DNA of 64,000 bases from Nocardia sp. NBC_01329 (GCF_035956715.1 NZ_CP108381.1:2604001-2668000); one strand, 5' to 3'. Shown: positions 9,626 through 18,211, counted from the first letter of the stretch. A program made the numbers and translations. Notes: generated by a model not told the origin, from the letters alone.

Positions 9626-10028
9626 GTTTCTCCTTCCATCCCCGGGCGTGTCCTGCCGTTCACGGCCCGACACCCACTCATGACATACGAGGAGAATCAA
9701 GGATCCACGGGCTGTGATCGCTCCAGCGGTACCGGTCGATCATTATGAATTCGGGCAGAATCTCCGGTCCCTTCCACCAAGATCACCCCGGCCGCGCGCG
9801 CGCGTCGTAAGGTTGCTCGTCGAGCTGAACTCCGTCGCGGTCACAAGCCAACGCAGACAGTTCGTTCGAGCGATGATCCGCCCCCGGGCGGGAGTCGCCG
9901 TGGTTCACCTGTGTGGTAATGACCGGAGCCGTTCACTATCACCACCGCGCACCCCACACGGCGGCGGCCGCCACAGCATCACAAATGCCGGGCCGCGCCC
10001 GTCGATTCCTGCTGTCCGAAAGAAGAAT
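9626..10028. other. Intergenic region without a convincing gene
   Basis: About 400 bp between the small hypothetical gene and the lipase. No family could be recognised in any frame. It probably carries the lipase promoter; no clear operator was found. Confidence 0.5.
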
Positions 10029-11216
10029 GTGTCCAGAGTTTCCACCCGCCTCCTGGTCCTGCTGCTGACCCTCCTATCGGTCGGAGTCCTCGGCGGCGGC
10101 GCCACCGCCGAACCGCTCTATCCGCAACCGGATCCGGACCCCTTCTACACCGCACCCCCCGACCTCGCCGCACTACGCCCCGGCGATGTGGTGCGCACCC
10201 GAAAGATCGATACCGGCGTGTACGTGGGCACCGAAGGCTGGCAGGTAGCCTTCCGGTCGACCAATTCGCTCGATGAACCGATCATGGGTATGACCACGGT
10301 GCTGATGCCCGCCGGTGTGAAAAGTCCGCCGCTGGTCTCCTATCAGGCACTCATCAACTCGCTCGGCACCCGGTGCAATCCGTCGCGATCGCTGTTCAAC
10401 GGCGAACTACAGGACGCGGTCGGGGCGATGCTGCCGATCGGGCGCGGCTGGGCCGTCTCGGTACCCGACTACCTCGGTCCGAACGTCGCCTATGCCGCCG
10501 GCCGGCTGAGCGGCATGGTCACCCTCGACAGTGTCCGCGCCGTGCAGCGGATCGCCGAACTCGGCCTCGCGGACTCCCCCGTCGCCCTGGCCGGCTACTC
10601 CGGAGGCGGTCTGGCCACCGGCTGGGCTGCGGCGCTGCATCCCACCTATGCGCCCGAACTGAAGATCGCCGGGGTCGCCGCGGGCGGTATTCCGGCGGAT
10701 CTGGAGGAGATGGCACTGGGGCTCGGTTTCGCACCGCACCCGGGTTTCGGCCTCGCCTTCGCCGCGGCCATGGGCTTGGAGCGGGAGTATCCGGACCGAT
10801 TGCCGATCTCGGATCAGCTCAACGAGAACGGTCTGTGGTTCCGGGAGTTCACCCATGACGCGTGCCGGCGGTTCCTGCTCTTCCACGGCGCTTTCCGCAG
10901 CGCTGAGCAGATGGCCGCATCCAAGAGCCTGATGGACAGCCCCGAGGCCCGTCAGGTCCTGCGGGAGAACAGCCTGCGTCACTTCGACGGTGCGCCGACC
11001 GTACCGACCTACCTGTGGCACGGTCGTTACGACACTCTCACGCCGTACGGCGGTATCGCGGAATTCGCCGATCGCACCTGCCGTGCGGGTGCACCGGTGA
11101 AACTCACCACGTACGACATCGCCGAACATATGACCGCCGCAGCGGCGGGTTTCGCCGATGCCTGGAATTTCGTGGAAGCCAGGTTCCGCGGTGAACCGAT
11201 GGCCCGCGACTGCTGA
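10029..11216 (+). CDS. Secreted lipase (LIP family)
   Basis: 395 aa. The GTG start at 10029 is preferred over longer in-frame starts because a purine-rich site (GAAAGAAG) precedes it and a signal peptide follows at once (VSTRLLVLLLTLLSVGV, then an Ala-X-Ala-type end near ATAEPLYPQP). The mature part is an alpha/beta hydrolase of the secretory lipase family: nucleophile elbow GYSGGG near residue 185, late Asp in WHGRYDTLTP and His in IAEHM. It probably acts on extracellular acylglycerols or esters. A strong convergent terminator follows. A second member of the same family is at 58885-60027. Confidence 0.88.
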   Translation: MSRVSTRLLVLLLTLLSVGVLGGGATAEPLYPQPDPDPFYTAPPDLAALRPGDVVRTRKIDTGVYVGTEGWQVAFRSTNSLDEPIMGMTTVLMPAGVKSPPLVSYQALINSLGTRCNPSRSLFNGELQDAVGAMLPIGRGWAVSVPDYLGPNVAYAAGRLSGMVTLDSVRAVQRIAELGLADSPVALAGYSGGGLATGWAAALHPTYAPELKIAGVAAGGIPADLEEMALGLGFAPHPGFGLAFAAAMGLEREYPDRLPISDQLNENGLWFREFTHDACRRFLLFHGAFRSAEQMAASKSLMDSPEARQVLRENSLRHFDGAPTVPTYLWHGRYDTLTPYGGIAEFADRTCRAGAPVKLTTYDIAEHMTAAAAGFADAWNFVEARFRGEPMARDC

Positions 11217-11237
11217 GCAGCGACGCTACCGGTAACG

Positions 11238-11273
11238 CGCGGCCCGTTCGGTGAGTTCACCGGGCGGGCCGCG
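11238..11273. terminator. Hairpin terminator between convergent genes
   Basis: A perfect 9-bp stem CGCGGCCCG/CGGGCCGCG encloses a second inner stem CGGTGA/TCACCG. It lies 20 bp after the lipase stop and 28 bp before the 3' end of the opposing small gene, so it may serve both strands. Confidence 0.75.
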
Positions 11274-11301
11274 GCGGTACCCGGGACCTGCCCCACCTGG
11301 T

Positions 11302-11556
11302 TCATTCGTCCGCGTCACGCCCCACCAGTCGTGGATGGTCGGGATGACCGGCGATCGAGTACTCCGTCGCGAGCCGGCGCAACCCCGCCATATCCGTCGT
11401 ATCGGCCATCACTTCGGTGTCCAGGTCGAGAATGAAATGCCCCGGCCGAACGAATCGAGCCGAGCGGCCCAGATCACCGTCGGGGTGTTCGACGCTGACC
11501 ACGCCCGATATCGCCGTGATCCGGCCGTCCTGGTCGTATTCGATCTGCACGCGCAC
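11302..11556 (-). CDS. Hypothetical protein, 84 aa
   Basis: Not recognised. The GTG start has an AGGGGG-type site just upstream and lies 9 bp after the stop of the 96-aa gene, so the two form an operon. The protein is soluble and mostly beta-like at the start (MRVQIEYDQDGRITAISGVV), then ends polar and basic. The pattern of a repeated 'beta-turn-DG-beta' opening is common in small secreted or cytosolic actinobacterial proteins of unknown role. No signal peptide or membrane segment. Confidence 0.65.
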   Translation of the reverse strand: MRVQIEYDQDGRITAISGVVSVEHPDGDLGRSARFVRPGHFILDLDTEVMADTTDMAGLRRLATEYSIAGHPDHPRLVGRDADE

Positions 11557-11565
11557 GGGGCCCCC

Positions 11566-11856
11566 TCATACGGTTATCGGATCGGACCAGGCTATATAGA
11601 AGTAGTAGTAGACGGGTTCTCCCGCACCACTGTTGTGTATTTCGAAATGCGTCTCGTCGTGTCCGCCCCGATAATGGGCAATGTTCCGGACGGCTATCTC
11701 GCTGCCGTTGTCGCAGAAAGCGGAGAAGAGGTAGAGCCGGTTCTCCCGGCCCCATTCGCCGCCGGCTGCCCACCAGCGGTCCGTCTCCCCCGGTGCCAGC
11801 GGACCCCCGAAATTACAGAATGAGCCAACCCAGTTCAATGGAACAACCTGAACCAT
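11566..11856 (-). CDS. Hypothetical protein, 96 aa, aromatic-rich beta protein
   Basis: Not recognised. ATG preceded by a strong GGGAGG site. The sequence is rich in Trp, Tyr and Phe and alternates polar and hydrophobic residues (AGEPVYYYFYIAWSDPITV at the C-terminus), suggesting a small beta-sandwich. Two cysteines (SFCNF and FSAFCDN) could pair. No signal peptide is seen. It is the first gene of a two-gene operon with the 84-aa protein 9 bp downstream; the conserved pairing would suggest a shared complex, but I have no function to offer. Confidence 0.65.
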   Translation of the reverse strand: MVQVVPLNWVGSFCNFGGPLAPGETDRWWAAGGEWGRENRLYLFSAFCDNGSEIAVRNIAHYRGGHDETHFEIHNSGAGEPVYYYFYIAWSDPITV

Positions 11857-11979
11857 CGGTCCTCCCTGGAATGATCCTCGAAAGCGCCGTCGCTCGGTAC
11901 GGGTGGAATTCGCGGTCGAACCGGTCCGTAGCCATTATGGCCGCGCGAGCGGCGACTGTCACGGCCGGAACGGTATCGA

Positions 11980-12543
11980 TCATTCGCGGCGGTGCGTAGC
12001 GGCGCTGTCCCGCAGCGACCGCAACGCCGAATCCACCGCGTGGTCGGCGTCGCGGCTGCCGTGCAGCGCGACTCCTAGTTCCCCCGGTTGCAGCGGTTCG
12101 AGGGCGGCCAGCTGGGAATCCAGCAGTGCGGCCGGCATGAAATGCTGCTCCCGGCCCGAGATCCGCTCCAGCAGCTCATCGCGATCCGCGGTCAGCAACA
12201 GGAAGTAGGTGCTCGGCGCTCGGTCGCGCAGCAGGTCGCGGTAGCGGCGTTTGAGCGCCGAACAGGCTATGACACCACCGGTGCCCTCGCCGACGCGAGC
12301 CCGCAGCCAGTCGCCGACCGCGGCAAGCCACGGCTCCCGGTCTCCGTCGTCAAGTGGGACGCCCGAGGTCATCTTGGTGATATCGGCCCGGGAGTGCAGA
12401 TCGTCGGCGTCGGCGAAGGGCACCCCGAGACGCCGGGCAAGCAGCCGGGCCGTGGTGGTCTTACCGGTACCCGACACACCCATCACCACGACGCTCGGGA
12501 TGCCGGAACGCGCCTCGATATCCGCCGTTCCCACGACTCTCAT
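11980..12543 (-). CDS. gntK: Gluconokinase
   Basis: 187 aa from the ATG at 12543, chosen because a strong AGGAG lies 6 nt upstream; a longer frame exists but lacks this site. Walker A GVSGTGKTT is near residue 17, followed by ADDLHSRADITKMTSGVPL, which is diagnostic for the GntK-type gluconokinase (nucleotide kinase fold), and CSALKRRYRDLLR. It phosphorylates D-gluconate to 6-phosphogluconate with ATP, feeding the pentose phosphate pathway. Family length (~160-190 aa) fits. No gluconate permease or regulator is adjacent. Confidence 0.9.
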   Translation of the reverse strand: MRVVGTADIEARSGIPSVVVMGVSGTGKTTTARLLARRLGVPFADADDLHSRADITKMTSGVPLDDGDREPWLAAVGDWLRARVGEGTGGVIACSALKRRYRDLLRDRAPSTYFLLLTADRDELLERISGREQHFMPAALLDSQLAALEPLQPGELGVALHGSRDADHAVDSALRSLRDSAATHRRE

Positions 12544-12997
12544 CGACTCCTGTCGATCTCGGCGGGCCGGCGCGACCACACCGGAGACACCTGCGGTGGC
12601 CGCGGGTCACGCGACCGGGCGAACAGTACTCGCCACGTCCGTGGTGCTGCCCGGCCGGGCAGACAAGCAACCGGGCGGGTCGCCGGTATCACCGAGGTTC
12701 ACCAGCCGAATGCTCATCGCGCCACCGCGTCCACAGCTCCGCCGGATCCGGCCTCCGGCACCGACCGCCGCTTCCGCCCCAGTTACGCGGTTGAGCTCGT
12801 TTCCTTCGTGCCCCGGTTCCGGTCGGGCCGCAGTCGGCAACCGGCCTGCCACTCCGGGAGCTCTACCTCGGCGATATCTCGAAAAGCCGGAACCCATTGA
12901 CACACCGGACTATTCGTCTCATCGGTCCGGTGCGATTGCCGAATTCCGAGCCCCGCCTACCGGACCCGACCAGGACAGAGCGTCTGGACAATGGTTC
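12544..12997. other. Intergenic region, divergent promoters presumed
   Basis: About 450 bp between the divergent gluconokinase and helix-turn-helix genes. No recognisable gene in any frame. It should hold both promoters; the only clear element is the palindrome at its right end. Confidence 0.5.
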
Positions 12998-13021
12998 AAT
13001 TCCGGGCGTACGCCCGGAATT
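12998..13021. promoter_or_regulatory. Perfect 24-bp palindrome immediately upstream of a Shine-Dalgarno
   Basis: Each half reads AATTCCGGGCGT on its own strand with no spacer. It ends 1 bp before the CAGGAGG site of the helix-turn-helix gene. It could be a dimer operator (autoregulation) or an mRNA hairpin touching the ribosome-binding site. Confidence 0.75.
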
Positions 13022-13035
13022 CAGGAGGAAATCGA

Positions 13036-13575
13036 ATGGCAGTGCGTTACGCGAAAAGAGAACAGACCAAACTTGTCAATCGGGTGAAGAAACTCATCAC
13101 CCAGGGTAAGTCGCTCAACGCGGCGTGCACCCAGGTCTCGGAAGGCGAAGGCGGCCTCCCCGCCACGAATACGCTCGCCAATTGGGTACGGGCCGCCGGG
13201 CTCCCCGAAACCATCCCGCCCGCCGACGACGCGACGGAACCCCCGAAGCCCCGGCGTCGCGTCCGCGCCGCAGGCAAAGCGTCCGGTAATTCCGCTCCCA
13301 CACCGGAAATCACCGAGGCGATCACCCTCGGTGACGCGGTGGACGGTTCCGTCACCGACACCCTGGTCGCCGAGCCCACCGAGCCGGCGCCGGAGACCAC
13401 CGCTGAACCAACGGCAGAATTGGTTCGGGTCCGGCCCGCGGAAGCCGCCGTCGATTCCGTCCACGGAATCGACGACCTGCTGGACGAGAACCACCGGCTG
13501 CGTACAGCATTGAACGAAGCCAATCGGGAAATCCGCGCCATGCGCGATCTCCTCGTCGTGTACGCGAGCCGATAG
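13036..13575 (+). CDS. Small helix-turn-helix protein, transposase-OrfA-like N-terminus with C-terminal coiled coil
   Basis: 179 aa. The ATG at 13036 is chosen because AGGAGG lies 7 nt upstream. Residues ~1-55 look like a homeodomain-like HTH of the IS3 OrfA type (KKLITQGKSLNAACTQV, then LPATNTLANWVRAAGLP). Residues ~60-140 are a Pro/Thr/Glu-rich linker. The last ~35 residues form a leucine-spaced helix (LLDENHRLRTALNEANREIR) like the coiled coil of such proteins. No transposase catalytic domain or terminal inverted repeats are nearby, so this looks like a domesticated DNA-binding protein. The 24-bp palindrome just upstream may be its own site. Confidence 0.65.
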   Translation: MAVRYAKREQTKLVNRVKKLITQGKSLNAACTQVSEGEGGLPATNTLANWVRAAGLPETIPPADDATEPPKPRRRVRAAGKASGNSAPTPEITEAITLGDAVDGSVTDTLVAEPTEPAPETTAEPTAELVRVRPAEAAVDSVHGIDDLLDENHRLRTALNEANREIRAMRDLLVVYASR

Positions 13576-13858
13576 GCCCAGCGCGGCCGGGCCGGAGCGC
13601 AGCCGAGGGGCGGTCGAGGTCGCGAGACGCCGGCCGGCGCCGGCACCCGGTAATCCCTTCGTGCTCCGCTCGGAAATCAGACACAATTCCGCGGTGATCA
13701 TGCTGGTTCCCACCGATGTGCTGCGCCCCGGGCCGCGGACGATCATTGCGCTGCTGAAGCCGACGCCGCCCGGGCGGCCGATCTCGAAGTAGTTCTCGTG
13801 GACCACGAGGAGTTGAGCGCGAGACCGGGACCCGGGGGGCGGCCTGCCGTTGCGGCGG
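13576..13858. other. Non-coding stretch downstream of the HTH gene
   Basis: Nothing recognisable beyond possible further decay products of the adjacent XRE-type remnant. Short open frames exist on both strands but none has a ribosome-binding site or a familiar pattern. Confidence 0.4.
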
Positions 13859-13996
13859 ATTGAGCCCGGTCGGCACCGCGACCTCTTCCCGCCGCAACCC
13901 GGGCGTCCGGCGACCTGCTTCGGGCAGCCCCACCGCGGCAGGGGTCAGGTTTTCACGCCGGCTACGCAGGAACTCACGCAACTCCGCGCGCCGCAG
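13859..13996 (-). pseudogene. Remnant of an XRE/MmyB-type transcriptional regulator (N-terminal part only)
   Basis: A 45-codon stretch reads LRREELREFLRSRR-like sequence followed by LTPAAVGLP and PGLRREEVAVPTG, the highly conserved N-terminus of actinobacterial XRE regulators with an MmyB-like ligand domain (normally ~280 aa). The conserved continuation (ALAGVS..YY..LEQGR) is absent; unrelated sequence follows in frame. No ATG/GTG start or Shine-Dalgarno is present. Hence a truncated, non-functional copy. Confidence 0.6.
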
Positions 13997-14024
13997 ATCT
14001 CGCGCTGTGGCCGGTCACCGATAC

Positions 14025-14645
14025 TCACCGGTCCACGATAGATCGCGCCGGATCGGGAGCGGCGACACTGTCCCAGGCATGCATCGCATTGTCGACGACC
14101 CGCTGCGCGTCCGCGCGCGAGCACCCGTCGCGGATGCGGATCGCCAGACCGTGCAGGACGGTGAGATAGAACGAGGCGACGGCTTCGAGGTCGGCACCGG
14201 CCGCCAGATCGCCGTCGGCGATACCGCGTTCGAGCCGGGCGAGCAGGTCCGCGCGATCGGCGGCCCGCAACTCCGTCAGCAGTTCCCGGACGTGTGCGTT
14301 GTCCGGGGTGACGTTGGTCGCCGCGAGTACCACCATGCATCCGAGCGGCGTTTCCGGATCGAGGTTGGCCTCCACCCGTTCGCGCAGCATCGCCTCGACT
14401 GCTCCCCTGGCGGTGGGCTGCCGGTCCATCGGCCGCGGTGTCGCGTTTCCGTAGAGTGCGACGGATTCGCGGAACAGCTCCTCCTTCGAACCGAACGCGG
14501 TGTAGAGGCTGCGTGGACCGATACCCATCGCCGCGGTGAGATCGCTGATCGACACGCCCTCGTACCCGTGCTCCCAGAACAGGTACATGGCGGCGCGCAA
14601 CGCGGCGTCCCGATCGAAGCCACGCGGGCGGCCCGGTCCCGGCAT
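14025..14645 (-). CDS. TetR-family repressor, divergent from an SDR gene
   Basis: 206 aa from the ATG at 14645 (GGAGG 4 nt upstream; an in-frame ATG at 14672 is the alternative). N-terminal HTH: GRPRGFDRDAALRAAMYLFW, then ISDLTAAMGIGPRSLYTAFG, the usual TetR recognition helix. The C-terminal part, including GCMVVLAATN, matches the TetR_C subgroup of AcrR-like regulators. It is divergent from the SDR gene with ~90 bp between, which contains a 28-bp inverted repeat. It most likely represses the SDR and itself until an electrophile or substrate binds (inferred from the arrangement). Confidence 0.85.
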   Translation of the reverse strand: MPGPGRPRGFDRDAALRAAMYLFWEHGYEGVSISDLTAAMGIGPRSLYTAFGSKEELFRESVALYGNATPRPMDRQPTARGAVEAMLRERVEANLDPETPLGCMVVLAATNVTPDNAHVRELLTELRAADRADLLARLERGIADGDLAAGADLEAVASFYLTVLHGLAIRIRDGCSRADAQRVVDNAMHAWDSVAAPDPARSIVDR

Positions 14646-14693
14646 CACACCTCCACTCTGCGCTGTTGACATCCCCATGCTATCCACGGTACC

Positions 14694-14721
14694 TATTTAT
14701 GCAACGTTCGCTGCACAAATA
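14694..14721. promoter_or_regulatory. Candidate TetR operator between tetR-type and SDR genes
   Basis: Inverted repeat TATTTATGCA-N8-TGCACAAATA, 9 of 10 positions symmetric. It ends 3 bp before the SDR Shine-Dalgarno (AGGAG at 14724) and lies upstream of the divergent regulator, the expected place for a shared operator. Confidence 0.7.
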
Positions 14722-14733
14722 ATAGGAGATGGA

Positions 14734-15471
14734 ATGGGTATCGAAGGAAAAGTTGCGCTGATTACGGGCGGAAGCCGGGGTATCGGGGCCGCGATAGCGG
14801 AGCGGCTCGCCGCCGACGGTGCGGATATCGCGCTGACCTACAACGCCTCGGCAGAACGAGCCGAAGAGGTGGTCTCCCGAATCCGCGAGACCGGCCGGCG
14901 CGCGGTCGCCGTGCACGCTCCGGCCGCGGACCAGGAGGCCGTCCCCGCCGCGGTGGACCGGACAGTGGCCGAATTCGGGCGGCTGGACATCCTGGTGAAC
15001 AACGCGGGCATCTTTCCCTACGGCACCATCGACGAGCTCACCATGGAGCAGTTCGACGAGACCATGAATCTGCACGTCCGCGCCCCGTTCGCCGCAGCGC
15101 GCGCCGCGAGCCCGCATCTGGGCGAGGGCGGGCGGATCATCAGTATCGGTAGCAACCTCGCCGAACGGGCGACTCAGCCGGGGCTGAGCCTCTACTCGAT
15201 GAGCAAGGCGGCGCTGATCGGCTTCACCAAGGGCCTGGCTCGCGATCTGGGCCCACGCGGAGTCACGGTGAACGTAGTGCAACCGGGTTCGACCGATACC
15301 GAGATGAATCCCGCCGACAGCCCGCCCGCCGACGCTCAGCGCGCGGCCACCGCCCTCGGCCGATACGCGACGGCGACCGAGATCGCCTCCGCAGTCGCCT
15401 ATCTCGCCGGCGAGGGCGGAAACTTCGTAACCGGTAGCACGCTCACCGTGGACGGCGGAGCCAACGCATAG
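14734..15471 (+). CDS. Short-chain dehydrogenase/reductase (SDR), 3-oxoacyl-reductase type
   Basis: 245 aa. ATG chosen for the AGGAG 5 nt upstream. Classical SDR marks: TGGSRGIGAA cofactor loop near residue 11, NNAG at ~89, catalytic YSMSKAAL near 153 and the C-terminal GSTLTVDGGANA. The Rossmann loop followed by TYNASAERA favours NADP(H). It oxidises or reduces a carbonyl/hydroxyl; the substrate is not evident. It is under probable control of the divergent TetR regulator via the operator in between; TetR-SDR pairs of this kind often respond to quinones or aldehydes. Confidence 0.88.
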   Translation: MGIEGKVALITGGSRGIGAAIAERLAADGADIALTYNASAERAEEVVSRIRETGRRAVAVHAPAADQEAVPAAVDRTVAEFGRLDILVNNAGIFPYGTIDELTMEQFDETMNLHVRAPFAAARAASPHLGEGGRIISIGSNLAERATQPGLSLYSMSKAALIGFTKGLARDLGPRGVTVNVVQPGSTDTEMNPADSPPADAQRAATALGRYATATEIASAVAYLAGEGGNFVTGSTLTVDGGANA

Positions 15472-15600
15472 GCCTCGATGGAGGCAGGAAATCGTTCCGG
15501 GCCCGAGCCGCCGCCCGGCCGAATTCGCTCGACCGGACCGATGATCGCCACTCGTGCCGGGCGAACCACCGGGAGCGGGCTTCGGGACACCGGACCGCCT

Positions 15601-16365
15601 TCACAATCCGGCGTCCACCTGTTCCTCTATCCGGCCGAGTGCCCGATAGATCTCGCTCTCCAACGCGAGCAGTTCGATATCCCCCTTACGGCGCGGCCGG
15701 GGGACATCGATCGAGAACTCCCGATACACCCGGCCCGGCCGCGGTGACAGCAGGATGACCCGGTCGGCCAGGTACACCGCCTCCCCCACATCATGGGTGA
15801 CGAAAACGACCGTCCGGCGCCGACTCTCCCACAGCGCCAGCAGATCCCGCTGCAACTGGATCCGGGTGAGGTGGTCGACGGCGCCGAACGGTTCGTCCAT
15901 CAGCAGGACCGCCGGTTCGGTGGCCAGGGTCCGCGCGATTCCGGCCCGCTGCCGCATTCCGCCGGAGAGCTGATGTGGATACTTGCGTTCGAATCCCGCC
16001 AGCCAGACCTGGGCCAGGTATTCCGCGGCGGCCGCGCGCCGTTCGGCCCGGGGAACACCGCGGAACTCCAGCCCGATCTCCACATTGCGAGCCACGGTCC
16101 GCCACGGATACAGCGAGGCGTCCTGGAACACCACGCCGACGCGCCGGTTCGCCCCGGCGACCGGTGCGCCTTCGAACAGCACCTCGGTCCTGTAGCCCCG
16201 ACAGGATGTCGAGCAGGGCACTCTTCCCACATCCGCTGGGACCGAGCAGGACGACGAATTCGCCCTCGCCGATGGACAGGTCGATTCCGTCGAGCGCCCG
16301 CACCGGCGGATCGGTCGGGAATTCCTTGCCCAGACCGCGTACTTCGAAGGTAGATATCGTCTTCC
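15601..16365 (-). pseudogene. Frameshifted ABC-transporter ATPase (nitrate/sulfonate/taurine family)
   Basis: The N-terminal frame holds [31 protein letters not shown] (Walker A) and breaks near 16190-16205. The C-terminal part continues in another frame with [15 protein letters not shown] (Q-loop), [17 protein letters not shown] (signature), [12 protein letters not shown] (Walker B) and [16 protein letters not shown] (H-loop), all intact. One frameshift therefore splits an otherwise complete SsuB/TauB-like ATPase. No good start codon is seen upstream, and no permease or intact binding protein is adjacent. A fragment of another frame at 16366-16589 ([17 protein letters not shown]) may be the tail of a lost neighbour. 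A sequencing error is possible but orphan status favours decay. Confidence 0.75.
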
Positions 16366-16620
16366 TGCCGCAGCGCGAGTTCGACTGCCTTCGGTTCGAT
16401 GGTGCCGAGTTCGGATTTCAGCCACGGCAGATACTCGTCGTAGTGCTCTTCGGCGACCTTCGCGGACTCCGCGAGTCGGGCCAGTTCGGTCAGGCAACCG
16501 GCGTCGAAGCCCCGGTCGCGGCCGGCCTCGGGTAAGCGCCGGCCCGCGGGATGGGTACCGTTCGACCAGTACATGTAGCCGCAGGCCACAAGCGCTGGGG
16601 CAAGCCCGAGCGCAGCGGCT

Positions 16621-17232
16621 TCAGCCGAGTATCAGTGGCACGATATAAGACCGCGCGAAGCCGGTGAGCTGCGCCTCGGATTCGAGGTTCAGCGTGCCCA
16701 CGGGTTGCAGTATCAGCGAGTGGACCACCCGACTGGCGATCTCGACCCGGGGCGTGAGGTCGGGTATGGCGGGTAGCCCCCGTTGCCGCATCGCCTCGGC
16801 CAGGATGGCGGTGGTCGTGGCGACGGCCGCGGTGAAGAAGGCCCCACCTTCGGTGGTGACCTGGGGCAGCAACCGGCCCGGCTCGAGGGCCAGCACCCGG
16901 TTGATCAACCCGTGGTTGCGCCAGCGGGTGATCACCGTGACGAAGATGTCGGCGACGATGGCGTCGATATCCGTATGCCGCGAAGGGATACCCTCGAGTT
17001 CGGCGAGCAGTCGACCTACCTCACGCGCGCTCACCGCACGGACGAGATCGTCGCGGGATCCGATGCGCCGATAGATTGTGCCGCGATCGACGTCGGCTTG
17101 TTTGGCGACGTCACCGATGGTCGTCTTCTTCACGCCGAACAGCTCGAACTGCGTCCGGGCCGCGTCGAGGATGCGAGCCTCGATTCCGTCGACGGTGGAC
17201 CGGTCTTGCGAGGTAGAAGTAGGGGCGGACAC
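16621..17232 (-). CDS. TetR/AcrR-family regulator of the adjacent hydrolase-monooxygenase operon
   Basis: 203 aa. HTH at residues ~20-65 (FELFGVKKTTIGDVAKQADV, then DRGTIYRRIGSRDDLV). The ligand-binding half is helical, without further family marks. It is divergent from the six-gene operon starting at 17330; the 97-bp intergenic region holds two inverted repeats centred ~26 bp apart, consistent with binding of two dimers. It probably represses that operon and its own gene. Confidence 0.87.
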   Translation of the reverse strand: MSAPTSTSQDRSTVDGIEARILDAARTQFELFGVKKTTIGDVAKQADVDRGTIYRRIGSRDDLVRAVSAREVGRLLAELEGIPSRHTDIDAIVADIFVTVITRWRNHGLINRVLALEPGRLLPQVTTEGGAFFTAAVATTTAILAEAMRQRGLPAIPDLTPRVEIASRVVHSLILQPVGTLNLESEAQLTGFARSYIVPLILG

Positions 17233-17262
17233 AGGTCCACGCTAGCAGCGATCAGCATTTGT

Positions 17263-17312
17263 GCAACAATCTCAAAGATTTTGTTGCGACAACATTGCAA
17301 GGGATAATGTTG
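17263..17312. promoter_or_regulatory. Tandem inverted repeats, candidate TetR operators
   Basis: Two perfect inverted repeats: GCAACAA-N11-TTGTTGC at 17263-17287 and CAACATT-N9-AATGTTG at 17290-17312. Both sit between the divergent tetR-type gene and the operon start at 17330, where they would overlap both promoters. Confidence 0.72.
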
Positions 17313-17329
17313 CATTGTACGGTTTGGGT

Positions 17330-18211
17330 ATGTCCGACGACAGTGGCACGACGCGCACCTACCGGGACGAAGCCCACGCGATCCACGCACGCGATGTGAA
17401 CTTCGATTTCTCGACGGTCCCCATGCATTACATCCCCGGAGAGGTGCTCGCAACCCATGTGACCAATGTGATGCACCTGGTACTACCGGAAGGCGAACGC
17501 GCCATGGCCGCGTGCCTGGCCGAAGCGTTACCCGCGATCGACGACGAGCGCCTGCGCGAAGAGGTGACCGGGTTCATCGGCCAGGAGTCGATGCACGCCA
17601 GCAGCCACGAGGGCGCCCGCAAACATCTGCAGTCGATCGGGCTCGACGTCGACTCCTACGTCGAGAAGATCGGCTGGCTCGTCGACCGGGTCCTGGGCGA
17701 ACACGGACTGACCGGTCGCGCCGAAGAGGAATGGCTCAAGGAACGGCTCGGGCTGTTCGCGGGCATGGAACACTTCACCGCCGTCATCGGTGAGTGGCTC
17801 CTCGAATCGGAAGTCCTCGAAGAGCTGGGCATGCACCCGACCATGCTCGACCTGGTGCGGTGGCACGGCGCCGAGGAGGTCGAGCACCGCAGCGTGGTCT
17901 TCGACGCGTATATGCATATGGACGGTGGTTACGCGCGGCGGGTACGCACCGGCCTGCTCGCCGGCGGACTGCTGCTACCACTGTTCGTGGTCTCCACCGC
18001 GTACCTCTACCGCAAAGATCCCAGCCCGGCAAAAGGGCGGTTCTGGGGACAGCAATTCGTCAGCGCCACCCTGCGCGGGGTAATCCCCAGCTTCACCACC
18101 TTCTTCACCGAGTTGCCGCGCTATCTGCGGCCGAGCTTCCACCCCTCGCAGCTGGGGTCGATGGACAACGCGCTGCGATATCTGGCGCACTCCCCCGCGG
18201 CGCGATCATGA
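17330..18211 (+). CDS. Metal-dependent hydrolase-like protein (Metal_hydrol family)
   Basis: 293 aa, first gene of a six-gene operon. The pattern FIGQESMHASSHEGARKH (near residue 80), FAGMEHFTAVIGEWLL and WHGAEEVEHRSVVFDAYMHM supplies Glu/His pairs spaced as in ferritin-like di-metal helices of the family annotated as metal-dependent hydrolases. A hydrophobic stretch follows (GLLAGGLLLPLFVVSTAYLY), so it may be membrane-associated. The precise reaction is unknown. Its stop overlaps the next start by ATGA, pointing to tight co-translation with a 2Fe-2S reductase, so an oxygen-dependent di-iron role is conceivable. Confidence 0.72.
   Translation: MSDDSGTTRTYRDEAHAIHARDVNFDFSTVPMHYIPGEVLATHVTNVMHLVLPEGERAMAACLAEALPAIDDERLREEVTGFIGQESMHASSHEGARKHLQSIGLDVDSYVEKIGWLVDRVLGEHGLTGRAEEEWLKERLGLFAGMEHFTAVIGEWLLESEVLEELGMHPTMLDLVRWHGAEEVEHRSVVFDAYMHMDGGYARRVRTGLLAGGLLLPLFVVSTAYLYRKDPSPAKGRFWGQQFVSATLRGVIPSFTTFFTELPRYLRPSFHPSQLGSMDNALRYLAHSPAARS

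Noticed and set aside
12607..12903. 98-codon minus-strand frame upstream of gluconokinase
   Set aside because: No ribosome-binding site or recognised pattern.
16366..16589. Fragment with [17 protein letters not shown] upstream of the broken ABC ATPase
   Set aside because: Protein-like helical pattern, but no family recognised; probably the tail of a lost neighbour. Not listed as a gene.
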